In this document: piece after piece, positions 22,206 to 35,390 of the stretch
Position numbering within the stretch: position 1 is the stretch's first letter
Layout: each line of letters opens with the position of its first letter
Assembly: GCA_016800925.1 (NCBI GenBank)
Contig: JABCPU010000016.1
Span: 342,995 to 406,994, forward strand
Reading direction: 5' to 3'
Source: Suillus spraguei
Taxonomy: Eukaryota > Basidiomycota > Agaricomycetes > Boletales > Suillaceae
DNA length: 64,000 nucleotides
Program-made: the position numbers and the translations under genes
Notes under the pieces: generated by a model
Seen by the model: only the letters and a program-made list of their open reading frames with translations
Told to the model about the DNA's origin: nothing
Databases searched by the model: none

Positions 22206-25200
22206 TTACGAGGACGCAAGTTCCTCGACTGTTGGGCAGTCACACTGAAAACAGGAATGGTAAGCTTGGAAGAGTAATGAGGTTATTCGCTTACAATAAG
22301 GTTAAGGTCACCGTAGGCTGGATGATGGAAATAAGCCAATGCCTTGGATACCGTTCGCGAAACAACTCACCATCGTCTATACGAGAAACAGTTGGCCAGA
22401 ATTTCTTCTCACGGAGCCATGGCATGGGGTATGCAGCCTCTTCGCGCGTGTAAGGACTAGAAGGGGTGCGTCAGTCATATTATGAAACGCAAACTTGAGA
22501 AACCACCGACCGATTCCATTCCTTGTCAGATGCGACCATGAGCGAAAGCGGATGCGGTGCGTTCTTGAGCAGGTTGTTATCCTTAGGTTGTTTGCCAGTG
22601 ATGATATCTTCCGCTTCTTTCCGGATTTGAATCATGGCATCGCAGAATCTATCGATCTCTTCCAGTGTTTCAGACTCGGTAGGTTCTATGAGCATGCAAG
22701 TGGAGATAGGCCATGAGCACGTAGGAGGGTGGAAGCCGTAGTCCTAAATGTGCCAGTCAGTAACAGCAACATCCAATTCTAAGAACACACACCTGCACCC
22801 GTTTCGCGAAATCCGTCACCTTCAACCCTGCAGCCTTATCAAACTCAGCAAGGTCGATGAGCAACTCGTGAGCAACTCGACCGTTCTTATTCTTGAACCG
22901 AAGGCTATAATGTCCTGCAAGTCGATCGCCATGTAGTTAGCATTGAGGAGCGCAGTGTTGGTGGACTCCGAAAGGCCGTTGCCGCCGAGCATCTTAATGT
23001 AAGCCCATGAAATGAGGAGGATGGAGGCACTGCCGAAGGGAGCGGCTGAGACTGCATCGATGGCGGCATCACCGCCGGTCTTGACCAGGGGATGCGAAGG
23101 AAGGAAAGGTGCGAGGTGTTCGGCAACGCAGATGGCCCAACACCAGGTCCTCCACCTCCGTGAGGACTGCAAGGTACATGAGCATATATCAATGCAAGTC
23201 ACCGTTTGCACTCACATCGCAAAGGTCTTGTGCAGGTTGAGATGGCAAACATCGCCTCCGCAGACCGCAGGGTTCGTCAGTCCAACCTGTGCGTTGAGAT
23301 TTGCACCGTCCAAGTAAACTTGTCCACCACAGTCATGAATGATTTTGCAAGCCTGTGACGTATAGTTGAGTACTTCAAATCACCATGGGACACAAGGATA
23401 CATACATCGGTAACACCATCTTCAAAGACGCCGAACGTCGAGGGGTACGTAATCTGCCCTGAAATGAATTACAATCCTATTTAATATGAAAAGAAACCTT
23501 ACCATGAAGACCGCGAGGTTGTTTTTGTGTTTCTCGGCCTTTGCCTTCAAGTCCTCCAAGTCCAGGTTCCCATCTGCATGTGTCTTGACCGGGACAACTT
23601 TCAGGCCTGCCATTACAGCCGACTATCACTTCCATCAGGTTTATTACTGGATGGAGGACAATACGAAACCTACCGCAGGATTGGTGCCGTGCGCACTAAG
23701 GGGTATCAAACACACGTCACGGTGTCCCTCCCCGCGGATTCCTGATATGCCCGGATGACAGTCAACCCAGCATATTCACCCGCAGCACCCGAGTTCGGTT
23801 GTACGGAGCAAGCATGGAAACCAGTAATCTTGCAAAGGTCGTCTTCCAGCTCCTATGAAAAATAATTAGCGTCTTTGTTCCACCACAGTCAACATCACAA
23901 ACCTTGATGATCTTTTTGTATCCTTCGACCTGCTCGTGTGGCGCAAACGGATGGATACCACCAAACTCGGGCCATGTGAGTGGAATCATACTGCTCGTGC
24001 TGTTAAGCTTCATCGTGCAGCTGCCAAGTGGGATCATTGCATGCACAAGACCGAGGTCCTTGCTCGCAAGGTGGAATATGTACCGGAGCATCTCAGTCTC
24101 GCTGTGGTGTTTGTTGAAAACGGGGTGCGAGAGGAACTCAGACTCGCGCGCAAGCTGATGAAAAATGCATGTTCCTTTGGAACGGGCAGGTCGGTGAGAC
24201 TGGGCTCTGGTTGCGAGGCAGCGATGTGGAAGGCGCGTATAAGGGATAGGAGGTCCTCCTGGCCTACTGACTCATCGAGAGTGACACCAACGGTATTCTT
24301 GTCTACTCTTCGGAGGTTAAGGCCCTGCAATGCAGCAGCGGCATGCATGACTTCAGCATTCGCGCAGTGCTTTGAGACATCAATGGTGAGTGTGTCGAAG
24401 TAGGAGGACGCGTTGATTACGCGGAATCCGATGCGCTCGACGGCGGACTTAAGGATCTGCGTGAGGAAGTGCACCTTCTTTGCGATGCGCTCGAGTCCTA
24501 TGGGGCCATGGTATACTGCATACATAGCGGCCATGTTGGCGAGAAGGGCTTGCGAAGTACAAATGTTGCTAGTGGCCTTTTCACGGCGAATGTGTTGCTC
24601 TCGGGCTGCAAGTGATTGATGAGAACGTGAAACAGAGGACAGAAGGGGGACCTACTCTGCAATGCCAGCCTATATGCGGGGTTACCCATAGTATCTTTGC
24701 TTCGTCCAATCAAACGACCGGGCATTTTACGCTTAAGCTTCTCAGTGACGGCAAAGAAAGCACCATGAGGACCGCCATAGCCAGCAGGAACACCAAATCG
24801 CGCAGAGTTGCCAAAGACAATGTCAGCGCCCCATTCACCCGGAGGCTGAAGAAGTGTCAAAGCAAGAAGATCTGTCGCGACAATCACCAGTGCGCCTGCT
24901 TCATGCACCTGCTTCGTGAAATCACTGTAGTCGGTGACGAGGCCATTCACGTCGGGTATTGGACGAGGAGCCAGCGAGATCAGCACGTAATGTGTCGTGT
25001 TTGAGTGCGTCAGCTACGTCACCGATGACAAGATTTATGCCAAAGCCTTTGGCACGTGTCTTGAGAACAGAGATGGTCTGGGGAAGGACTGCCTTGTCGA
25101 CGAAGAATGTCTTCTTCTTCTGGTTGGACTGCACGTATGCCATGACCATGGCTTCTGCGGCAGCGGTTGCTTCATCAAGGAGGGATGCGTTTGAGACGTG

Positions 25201-25809
25201 CATTGATGTAAGGGACATGATCATCGTTTGGAAGTTCACCAATGATTCAAGACGACCTAGTGGCACCATTAGAAAGAAAAACTAGTGGAAAATCTGACAA
25301 CAAACCCTGGGCGATCTCAGGCTGGTATGGAGTGTAAGGGGTATACCAAGCAGGGTTCTCGAATATCTATGGACACGATTAACACAATACTGGGTAGCTG
25401 AGAGTGTGACTTACGTTCCGCAAAATCACGGGGGGCACGACGGCATTGTGGTACCCCATGCCAATGAAGCTCTTGAACTGCTTATTGTTTCGACCTAGCC
25501 TTTTCGCGGTTGCATGGAGCTCTGTCTCGCTCAGTGCCGGGATGGACGCGTCGCTGACGGTGGAGCCGGCAATGCGAATGTTCTCCGGTACGGTCGCCGC
25601 TAGAAAAGACTCCATGGAGTCAAAGCCCAGCTTTGAGAGCATAAACTCGGTCTCATTGTCGTCTGGTCCAACATGCCTATCAGTAAAAGTGTCCAGTGAC
25701 TGGAAGAGATTCGCTGGAGACTTTGCAGTCGCGAGCCTGCGAACTGAAAGGGACTGATAAATAGAACAAGCGCAGGCCTGAGACGAGTCGAGGCGATACG
25801 CAGGGCCAT
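22206..25809 (-). CDS. GCV2: Glycine dehydrogenase (decarboxylating), P-protein
   Basis: The P-protein of the mitochondrial glycine cleavage system uses pyridoxal phosphate to decarboxylate glycine and pass the methylamine group to the H-protein. The start is best read as ATG 25809: MALRIAST, then a 41-nt intron, then [14 protein letters not shown], an Arg-rich mitochondrial presequence. Family landmarks follow: [44 protein letters not shown], the PLP-lysine segment LNLHKTFA then [12 protein letters not shown] (about 23100-23240), and the C-terminus [14 protein letters not shown] then YGDLNL and [12 protein letters not shown]. Many short introns are inferred; total length is near 1000 residues, normal for the family. 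Open frames starting further upstream use no ATG in the correct frame. Confidence 0.95.
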
Positions 25810-26341
25810 GATAGGCCAGAAAATGACTGTATGAGAGGAAGAGTCGGGAGAGTACGGAAAAGAAGGGATGAGTGACACTGACTTTGTTCACCGAGCCAGA
25901 TTTTCATTCACCGAGTAGTATCATTACGCGTTTGAACTTTGCAGATAGGTCTGGGAAAACGCTGATAAGTGTCCGACTAAACGATAAGCTCACTATTTTC
26001 GTATGAGGCATCCCACCGATCCGCTACTAGACAAGCGTACATCGTGCTAGTAGACGCTAACAGCTTGAACAATCGTCAACATTAATCACTGCAATCCTTT
26101 CGAGAGACTCGGGGCTCTGTCCCAAATATGGTTACTCTAAAAAACTTTTTAAACATTGCACGTGGTTATCTAGACGCTCGCACCAGTCACAACGGAATCC
26201 TCCGGCCCGCCAGAAATCTTCATAGAATATTTATTTCAAATTATTTGACATAAATTTTATTGCATTCATGTCATTAGTGCCAGGCCATCAGCGCATGCAA
26301 TACGAATGAAACTAACAACATCCTCCGCATGTTTCCTTTTA
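25810..26341. other. Intergenic region, GCV2 promoter side
   Basis: Between two genes on the minus strand: the GCV2 promoter and 5' UTR near 25.8-26.1 kb and the 3' flank of the ARMH3-like gene. The stretch 26140-26260 is AT-rich. Nothing else is supported. Confidence 0.45.
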
Positions 26342-28875
26342 TTAATTACTAGGGTCAGCATTTGCTGGGAAAGAATATGCAGGGTATACATACGGTGGGT
26401 CTGTATCGTCCGCATCGTGCATACTTTGTAAGCCATTTTGCTCAATGTCTTTTGAGACAACCCGGAACGCGTCCTTGGCGCTGCGTGTATCAGCAGAAAC
26501 GAGTTTCCCCTCATAGTAGGCAGCCATGGAAAGAACACGGGACAGGGCTTTGGACACGCTGTCAGAGCGCAGCAGGGCCCCACGGTTCACGGAGGTAGGT
26601 TGTCCTAACGATTGTAAAAGCAGCGTTTGTTTCCTAATCACCGCGGAGGAGCGGACAACTTCATACTGAAAGACTCCTGTGAATTTATAACGTTTAACGA
26701 TTTTCATCGACTTACGACAAACTCATGAACAGCGGTGGGTGTGGGCAAAAATAGGTCTGCTGTACGCAACGCAAGGTCAAGTAGCCGGATACTCTGTCAA
26801 TTACAGTCAATTTCACTTCAAATGCGCGTTGAACATCTCATACCTCCTGGACCAGCTGCTCGATGCCTCCGGTGGTCACCAGACTGTCAAGCTTGCCGGA
26901 AAGAAACCCAAGCAAGTTAACGATAGCCTTCCACAATTCAAGCCAGTCGTATTCTGAGGAAGAATACCGTGTCAGAAATTAAGAATCAGCAATTAGGTAA
27001 AATCACCTCGCCTAATCGCATTCTTTCCTTCTGCAGATACCATATGACACGATGGCACGTCCAGATACACATACTATCTCACCATCAATAATCAGTCTTG
27101 GCGGCGGACAGGAAATAAACGAAACACACGTAAACGTGTGCACCTCGAGTCGCTTATGTAGATTATGGCGTAGCCACAACACACAACAATCCAGTAGTGC
27201 ACAGATTGGTGCACGCATAGGCGATGGCACCGGAAGGAGCGGAAGTCTCTGCATTCATCTGAGTATTAGTTGTGAAATTGGACGTGTACAAGCAATGACC
27301 TGCCGACACAGCCTGATGCCTCCTTTGAGGAGGTAGGCTTACAAAAGGCCGACATTATATGCGTGTCTCGGACATCACAAGAAGTGTATTCAGTGTAAGG
27401 TTTGCATAAGCCAACGTGCGGGGTGACGCCGAAGACGAGGCATGAGTCAACACATAGGATGACAATGAGAGGATGTTATGTGCTAGCGGGGGTACCAGTG
27501 TGCTCTGTTTGCTGTTGGATGACTTAGGTGTCATGTCTACTAGCACTTGCCCAAAAAGGGGGTTGAAGAAAAGGAACTCAAAGACGGGTAGAAGTGTAAC
27601 AGTCGCCTCGATGGGTCTATTTGCTCGGTGAGAGGAATGCAATATGATGTTTGATAGTTTTACATACTGAGTCTTGAGGGACTCTCGAGGCAGGTCGAAC
27701 GGCTGCATTGCCAGCGAACGATCGGGTAAGAGTGAGGTGAACAGAGCTCCGACGCTCTTTGTGAACGTGGGGATCGAATCGTCCGAGATTTCTTGGTATG
27801 CCCTACCACTAGTCAACTAAAAACCCTATGTGAATGTTCAGAAAGGCGCACTTCACAGCAGCATCCAGTGCGAACCCCGCTGCCCAGCAAATCTTGCGCA
27901 TGAGTTCTGTGTCTTGCGTCTTGCGTATACGTTGGAGGTATGGATTAAGCTTTGCCGCATCAGATTTATGAAAATTCGCCAGAATAGAGAGGAGGAGTGA
28001 TGCTTCAAAAGTAAAGCGTTGGGTATCTGGGGATGTGATGACCTGTCGCAAACAAGCATCATTGCTTAGGACCGATGACAAAACCGTGAAACAGTAATCT
28101 GCACCTTAGCGATGCAAGGGAAGAGGTCTCGGCGCAAGAAATATGCGCCGGGGCTCAACTGGCTGATACTACACGTGAAGAGAACAGCCAGTTGAAGAAC
28201 CTGATGTCGAAGAGCCTCTAAATAACGTCAGTCAAACATGTCCACATCAATCGTTATCAAAGCGCACCAGGAGCATCACCATCATCAAGTACATCTGCAA
28301 TCATCCCAACAAACTCCTACATGTGCTAGTGAGTTTATAGTGGAGATGAAGGTTTCACGTCGGCCGTACCATGAACACCCTGTCAGCCTCGTTCACTTTG
28401 TTAGCAAAGATTTCCATCACCTCCCAGCCTGCTAGGTTCTTGGCGAGCACAGTGCGCAACATGATAGAGAGCGTGTCGATAGCGTGGGCGCGGGTCTCTT
28501 TGCCCTTGCGGTCAGCCGCAAATACGATGCAGACAGTAAAGAGAGCATGGAGTACGAGCTACTGGCGGGGATTGGTCTGTCAGTACCTGGATGTTGGACA
28601 ATGTGGATAACAGACCTTGTGTGAACTGAGGCACTCGTCCTTAGGAAGTGTAGATAGAAGACGCGTTAGAAAGGCACGGTCAGGCTCCAGGGACAACAGC
28701 TCTTGCCAGAAGCGCTGTTCATCGTGTCCAGGAGAGATTTGTGCTGGACTGAGACCCTGTATGCCAAGTCAGGACTTTCAGGTCATAGTAGTCAGTGTTC
28801 GCTTGCCTGGAATAGTTTATTGATGACAGTCACATATCTCGAGTTCATGAGCCCAGAGCTTCGCGGTGTATTCAT
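26342..28875 (-). CDS. ARMH3-like armadillo helical protein (DUF1741)
   Basis: The family (human ARMH3/C10orf76) is an armadillo-like helical protein that acts at the Golgi with GBF1 and PI4KB. Exon 1, from ATG 28875 (MNTPRSSGLMNSRYVTVINK), is joined through a GC-AG intron (28757-28806) to FWQELLSLEPDRAFLTRLL, which fits the family N-terminus. Later exons give VTLLPVFEFLFFNPLFGQVL, a strong family signature, then LWKAIVNLLGFLSGKLDSLV and TADLFLPTPTAVHEFVYEVV near the C-terminus, and the stop at 26342. About nine introns are inferred. Fungal homologues were long listed only as a DUF. It is followed on the same strand by the RSC9-like gene, which begins about 2.2 kb further upstream. Confidence 0.75.
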
Positions 28876-29026
28876 GAATATTCGTACAATGACGAAAAGT
28901 CTGTGACCTCTCGCGTCGATAATATACAGTGGTGGTCCTCTAGTGGGTGTCAGCGCCGGCGTGATGCGCAGCTAATTTGATGGACCCTCATATTTTTGCA
29001 TTTCCTGGTCATACTAATTTTATGCG

Positions 29027-31044
29027 CTACGGCCTAAACAGCCCATCATACGCTGCATAAACCATTTCAACTATCCAACTCATCAACGTCTCATCTTTCA
29101 TCCTGACGTCTTCCATCATCCTCCTGACGCCCACAAACGCACGTCGGCCCCTCCGCTCGCCCTCCAGCTCGCCTCCAATGTCCTCCACCACATCGTCACC
29201 CTCGTCATCTTCCACAACACCAGGAAACCCAAAGTGTTCGCCATCCACACGGGGAGCAGTTTCCGTAGTGGCAACAAATGACGAGCGGAAGAGGATACGG
29301 ATGATGAGCAATGCAGTAAGTGCAGCCGAAGGAGGATCGGCGACGGGTCGGGTGTAGGATATGTTTGTTTGCCTTGGAGGAGGGGGTTGTCGCTTTGTGG
29401 GGTCTGTGAAGGGGTACGATTCTCCGTCGGTGGTAACGGTGATAGTATCATCTTGAGAAGGATGTTTTGCGGGCGGTTGGGAACTTGAGAGATGGGTGAG
29501 GAGGTGAGGTCGCAATCGTTGTTTAGATGTTGGTGGCAATGGACACGTGGCCCAGAGACATGGCGACTCGGGGTTCTGGGACGACTCCAAATGTTGAAGG
29601 AGGTGGTCGTACAACTCTCCGGGGGACTCAAATGGCGGGGCTGAACACTGGCAGCGCTCCCACAAGCACTTGAAACGAGGAGCAGCTTCCGTATTTTTAC
29701 GCCTATCCACTCCACGCACGACAAAGCGCTGTGGTGGCCCAGGAAGGACCATCGCCTGAGCCTGAGGAAAAACGACATTGACGTTTTTGATCACGTCTGA
29801 TGCGACCAGGACGGGATGGCGATCTGCAAAGGGCGTGAAAGCATCTTTGTAGAGAGTCCAGAAATCGACTTGAGTAAGCTCTCCGTCTGGTGCTGAAACA
29901 AACATGATTTTCATCCTACAAATAATGACTTTATCATATCATAATACAGCATGTATCACATGTACTCACCACTCGTAACAACGCTGGGGTTCAGGCATAG
30001 GAACTAGGGTCTCGAGCTCCTCTTTGGTAAGGTCATGGACGGGGATCACGACCGTTGTTGCTGGAATGGTGCGAGTGACTGCACTAATATCCAGATTCAC
30101 GGTCTCTTCCACCTGTTCAGATAGAAGAAAACTAACAAGCACACGAAGGGTGCTTGGCATGAGAGGATGGTGTAGAAAAGCCTTTACCATTGGCGGGTGT
30201 GAAAGATGGGCATATAAGAAGTTCAACGAAGCATCTACCAATGCTCGATCGACAAATAAAGGCAAGTAACGTATGGAGGCAGCGAGCGCTGGCGAGTTTG
30301 AGTCCAGGCGACGTATGTTTTGTATGTTAGAAAAAAGTTGAGCCAAAAGGGTCAAAGCTGAGATGATAAGGGATCGATTTGACGAGTGACCTGCAATTTG
30401 CAGCAGAGTGGGGAGGGGGTCTTTCTTGTTCGATGCAGGATCTGGCAGGATAACGCCCAGGGAGATGGCCTGCAGAAGTTCTATTGCGTTGAGAACAAAT
30501 TCAGCATTCATATCCGTGTCTGGATCGAGGTTGGTGAGGGCGTTGAATAGTAGTGGGAGTGTTCGAGGATGATTAGCTAGCTCATATGCATTGGGTTCAT
30601 TCGTGGCCGAATTGCGGAGGATAAATATGGATTCTAGGGCATGCCGTCGTTTTCTGTGTTCAGCATCAGGCATAGCAAATAGTCGATGTTGCTCTGCCAC
30701 TAGGTATCCTTCTGTCGCGTACCATTCCGGCCATTCGAACAGTGCGTCTGTTAGACCAGGAATAGTTTTCAAGATAAATTGATCATTTGCACATAATCGA
30801 TACAGCCTATCCAGCGCCCATGCAATCTCCGAGTTTATGCCGGAGCGTATCGATAAGACCATACGATTGCTGGGTGTCGCCTCAGTATACCACCCTGAAG
30901 ACACATAAATCAGTGAAATTGACATGCAAACAGGTACCCACTTTCGTAATCATCTGTAACATTTGGTCCGACGCGTTGCGCTGGATGCTGCTGGCCATAC
31001 TGCCTGTAGACACTAGGCGTCGTCGTTCGGGGTGGAATGGCCAT
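29027..31044 (-). CDS. RSC9: RSC9/ARID2-like chromatin remodelling subunit
   Basis: The protein starts MAIPPRTTTPSVYRQYGQQH (ATG 31044). An armadillo-like helical body follows, with NSEIAWALDRLYRLCANDQF, HALESIFILRNSATNEPN, LIISALTLLAQLFSNIQNI and LRVLVSFLLSEQVEETVN. After an intron at about 29915-29969 comes a second block: RFX-like LTQVDFWTLYKDAFTPFA, then FVVRGVDRRKN and a C2H2-type finger (CLWERCQC ... HLLQHL, CLWATCPL ... HLLTHL). This layout matches Rsc9, the DNA-contacting subunit of the fungal RSC SWI/SNF-type remodeller. Length is about 640 residues. It diverges from HUB1 across only 108 bp. Confidence 0.8.
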
Positions 31045-31152
31045 GAAGGAGAGCTTTGAAGCCGTATCGGTTACGCGCTGTCACGCGTCGGTCACGTATG
31101 ACGCCACATCTCCCGTCACACACTACGGATCTCCTCATCCATCGTACTACTC
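31045..31152. promoter_or_regulatory. Divergent promoter RSC9 / HUB1
   Basis: Only 108 bp separate the two divergent start codons; the region must serve both genes. No TATA-like element is obvious. Confidence 0.4.
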
Positions 31153-31587
31153 ATGCCTTTGATCGAGGTTTGTCCTGCAGTTCTGGAAGAGGGTTACAGA
31201 CACTCACAGACCCGCAGGTGATTGCAAACGATCGGCTGGGCCGAAAAGGTGAGCCCTCACAGTTCCATGATCCGAATTCTAGGTCGAGTAATCTGCTAGT
31301 CCGAGTCAAGTGCAGCCCAGATGACACTGTGGGCGACCTGAAGAAACTCATTGCCGCTCAAACTGGTACAGACTTTAAGAAGATTCAGCTAAAGAAATGG
31401 TGAGCATTCTCTAATTGCTACCATGCTCTCCCTTGACGCAGGACCGCGCCAACAAATCATTGTATGCGTTTCCTTCTTCAACACATACTGATGACATTGT
31501 TTTTTTATTAGGTATAACATATACAAGGACCACATTACGCTCTCAGATTATGAGATCCACGATGGTATGAGTTTGGAGATGTATTAG
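31153..31587 (+). CDS. HUB1: Ubiquitin-like modifier Hub1 (UBL5)
   Basis: Hub1 is a ubiquitin-like protein that binds the spliceosomal protein Snu66 non-covalently and influences alternative splice-site use. Four exons join to about 74 residues: MPLIE (15-nt exon 31153-31167), then [10 protein letters not shown] (from 31218), then [20 protein letters not shown] and FKKIQLKKW, and finally [20 protein letters not shown] ending LEMY (stop 31585-31587). Residues track human UBL5 almost one for one. The C-terminus ends in a Tyr rather than a double glycine, as expected for Hub1, which is not conjugated in the usual way. Confidence 0.96.
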
Positions 31588-31857
31588 AGTCCAATTCACT
31601 CCCGAGAGTAAGAGAGAATGGTCGTACAGAAGCAGACACAAGGCCCTTAGTTGTCTCTTGTTGAGTCGACTTCCTAGTGCTATCATCTACAATCAATTAT
31701 GGATCGCTCAACATTTTTCGTCAGCATTACCGACTTGTATTAACAGCCTTGTGTCAATTAATCACTTATCAAAGAATTACTTCGTCGTTTGACGAGTCAC
31801 ATTTTGGCTCTGCTACACTATGTTCCCTCTGCACGAAACCTCCAGACCACTCAGCGA

Positions 31858-34371
31858 TTATAACAGATCTCCTTCCATAGACATGTCGGTTGCCTGGGAG
31901 CAACGCTGATAGCGTTGGACGTATTGCAGGTCATCTGATATCGCAGGTGGTCTTGGAAGGATCATCGATGAGCTCCCGAATTTCGAGACATGTGACTTTT
32001 GCGTCTTGAACGCATCTGCTCGACGTTCGGTAAACGGCTTGACAATCACCCAGCTTGCTCCCTGACTCTGCATTCGCTCCTCAATGCGACGAGAAAGGAA
32101 CGTCGTGTTTTGCGTGCTTTCAGCCTGGGGGAGTTCGAGCTGAGTCTGTGTTGAACGGGGTCCTCGGGGACGCACAAGGATATGAGGTTCTATTGCACTG
32201 CTTGAAGCTGTTATATGTCTGGCGAAGTTCGCAGTGCCACTGGGTGTCCCCGGATCTTCAGCGATATCTTCCTCGGATACAGTATGGAGAAGGTTTTCAC
32301 GATGTTCAATGGTGTCTGCAGACTGAGAAGGGGGGTAAATAGACGCCGAATCTGCACTTGTGTTTGGGTCTTGATGTTGTTCTTCACTCAAGACAGGCAC
32401 CTCATCAACATCATCTGGCTCTATGGCAATTGTTATGTCCCTGGCATACTTCATACCAGGGACTGTCTCGTCAGTCTCTACGAGATCTCCGCTTGTAACA
32501 CGCGACTTTCGGTACCACGGTTTGCGCTTTGTAAAGTCGGGCAGGGGGCGTGGCCTGCTTGGAGTGTGAAGTGGCGCCGTAGGTGGAGGGTCGAGCGAAA
32601 GAAAGTTGACGATTCGAATTGGCAGGATGACATGTACGTCCGAGGAACATCTTCCGATGCCTACACTTATGCGAAGCGTGTATTCAACCTCCAGTAGTCG
32701 CGTCCGGGAAATAGAGTGGACATCGGGCTACAAGAATAATACGGTTCAACTACTACCATGCAATCAGAAGGAGATCGCGGCTTACTGGTAATATCAAGGA
32801 GTGGTCGAACTCGCTCGTCTGACCGGGAGCGACACCTGTCCACCACCCCTTTGCGCTTGTATGTCCCTTGGAGCAACGCTGTCCCAACTCAAGGATGCTT
32901 TCCGTCACCCGCTTTACCTTTGTTAAGGTTTGACAAGCATCTGGATCAACATCTCCAGCACTCAAGTGCGGTTTGGCTTGAACACAGTAACTGTTCGTAT
33001 CAGCGCAATGGCGGCGCATTTTACCAATTTCTTGCAGTCATTGACCACTCGAAAATGAACGGTGCAACTTTGGCCAGCGACCCAGTAGAATCGGTGGATG
33101 CGGGCCAATAACCTGATTTTTCCTGGGCCACCCATGAACACTCTAGTGGCAGCCTCTGCGACTAGTGGACGGAGTTTGTAGCGAGCGTAGAGACGACGTC
33201 TAGACGTGGCCATATCTCACAATCGCGGTAGAAGTGAGCGATAGATTCTTCGGATGTTGCTGAGTCCTTGACTTTGACCTCTCTAACCGATTATCAGCCG
33301 ACGGGTGATAGAACACAGGAGCTCCAGCACTTACACCATAGCAACATATTTAATCGCCACTCCGGAGTTTATGCTTAAAACCCCTTTTGCTATGCCGCAC
33401 CCACCATCCGAAGGAAGGAGCATCGCGAACGGAAAGACGTAGACGCCCTCTTGCACTTCAGCCCAGCCATCGTCATCGGGTAGTGATTTGAAGAGACCTT
33501 TCCACGATGGAGCAATTTCCGATAGAAGAGCTGAGTATTTATAAAACGTGCACTTGCTATCCTTCTGCGGTATGCACTCAAATCCGACGACCCTGACTTT
33601 TCCCTGAGAAAGCAGTAATGGTGCATCCTTTTTGGAGCCTTTTTTGATGTGAATATTGGCTGTCCCCTTGAGGTAGCTACCTTGCACGCAAATGTGGTTC
33701 TCGAGTATGATGTCCACTTCTACACGCGACCTCCACCTTGCCTTTTCTAGCGCAATGGGCTTGAAATCGGTGCCAAGATCTCCATTGCTATCTGTGTTGC
33801 GTAATGCCGGGTGCGGGTGGACAGTTACACCGGGTTTCAGTCTGGAATTCGAGTTTCCGAGGAGGGTCTTAATTTCTGTGCCGCTCTGGGTAGCCTGGGT
33901 GATATCAGCATCGAAAAGAGTCGCGCTGGTGGCTAGGCTGGCCATGCTTCCGACAACAGGGCTGGAACGGAGAGGACCTTTCGGGGAGGTGGGGCAATTT
34001 TGAGCTTCCCCGAGGCACGAGAGATTCCGTTGCTATGCGTTGGCCAACTCGGTACCCGGACTCCCCAGGCTTACCGTACACGTCGAACTCTACCATCGAG
34101 TCCCCGACTTCTGCTAGGAGGAGACCTCTCATAGCACTCATCGAGCGCAAAGCTGGAACGGTCATCTCCTTATCCGTATCAGCGTTGGAGGGCGGCACGC
34201 GGTCCTGTTTCAAAGTTGAATGACTGGTGGCTGCCTTAAGCTTACGAGACGAAGTCTGTGAGCGAAGGACGGTATCGCCGCCTTGAGGATCGGGTCGCGC
34301 ATTCGCGAATGCTTATTCTTTGCAGAGACAGAGTCACAAATACGTATGAACCACGACGCCGACGCTGACAT
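31858..34371 (-). CDS. Arrestin-domain (ART/LDB19-like) protein
   Basis: The gene encodes a large alpha-arrestin-like protein, the type that recruits Rsp5 ubiquitin ligase to plasma-membrane permeases. Arrestin N-like strands are seen (VDIILENHICVQGSYLKGTA, LSQGKVRVVGFECIPQKDSK, WAEVQEGVYVFPFAMLLPSD), then a C-lobe stretch (KTHLSAGDVD-like segment, KGWWTGVAPGQTSEFDHSLI). The last exon, ending at 31858, is disordered and Ser/Thr-rich. The 5' end is uncertain: ATG 34371 with a 33-nt intron (34311-34343) leads in frame into FANARPDPQGGDTVLRS; otherwise ATG 34165 is the first in-frame start. Several mid-gene splice sites (32.6-33.3 kb) were not resolved. Confidence 0.65.
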
Positions 34372-35390
34372 GTCAGCTTTGAGACCACTTCAGTTCTGAC
34401 TGCCAGGCTGATTTGAAATCAGCGTCGGGCGCAGCTTGATCATAATACTTGGATTATAATTATGGAGATATTAGTATCCTGTTTGAGGTAATAAAGAAGT
34501 GCGTTAGATCCAAAATCACAGTGAATGAACCGTTGCTCACAGATAAGTGCTTGCATGGTGGTATCACCAGCCGCAATGATGTGGAGCTCTGGTTCCTTCT
34601 CATTATGACAAGTCCGTCCCTACGGTACCCCAGGTCTATAATAACATCTTCTCCCTTATCTACAGAAGAGGAGACTGACATTAATCCACTGGCAGGTCGG
34701 TAATTGAAAGTCATAGCGTTCTAGGATTCTTGAAAAAAGATTAGGTTTGCACCGCCGCCAAATCAGCGCTCGCGGCTCAGCACTCAGCCTCTTGCAGGAA
34801 TATCGTCAATATAGTGTCTTTGCCTCGCGGCTTATCTTTGAATGCAGCCGTAGCCGTTGCTCCGAGTCTATGTATGTCATATGATTCTAGTTTGGGCTGG
34901 TTGTGCTGTGGTTAAAATGACGCCGTGCTTCCGAGTGATGCTATTATCAATCGACACTTGGTGTGATTGCAACGTGTTAGTAGTTATGGAGCTCCATGTT
35001 TTTTGCTGTAGTGGTGTGGATGAATATAAACAGTACTAGTAGTAGACGCTCATACTGCCAAAAAAACACAAGTTGACGTCAAGCTGTGCTGTTCCGAGTC
35101 CCGACAGCCTTGACAGAGCCATTATGATCGAACTTTGGCCTGAGAAGTAAACTTTGTCGTACACAGCTCACCTTTGCGTATTATCCTCGTTGCAGACGCG
35201 AGGCCTCTCACAGACACAATAACAGCTTTGTTGCCAGTCCGTCATCGGTATAAAAACCCTTGGGCTTATAATTTAAATCTGAATCATCCAGACTCAGCCT
35301 TCGGTACCACGCACTTGTGACACCAACTTACCCTTATATACTTTCATCCACCGCAGCACTCACAAGTCTCCTCCTTGATTGGTAGCCCTA
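34372..35390. other. Divergent intergenic region, arrestin / VTA1
   Basis: About 1 kb between two divergent genes, the largest gap in the conserved part of the window apart from single-gene flanks. Short open frames near 34450-34710 on both strands show no recognisable protein. No repeat or RNA gene seen. Confidence 0.45.

Noticed and set aside
28238..28906. Plus-strand open frames
   Set aside because: They are antisense shadows of the ARMH3-like exons.
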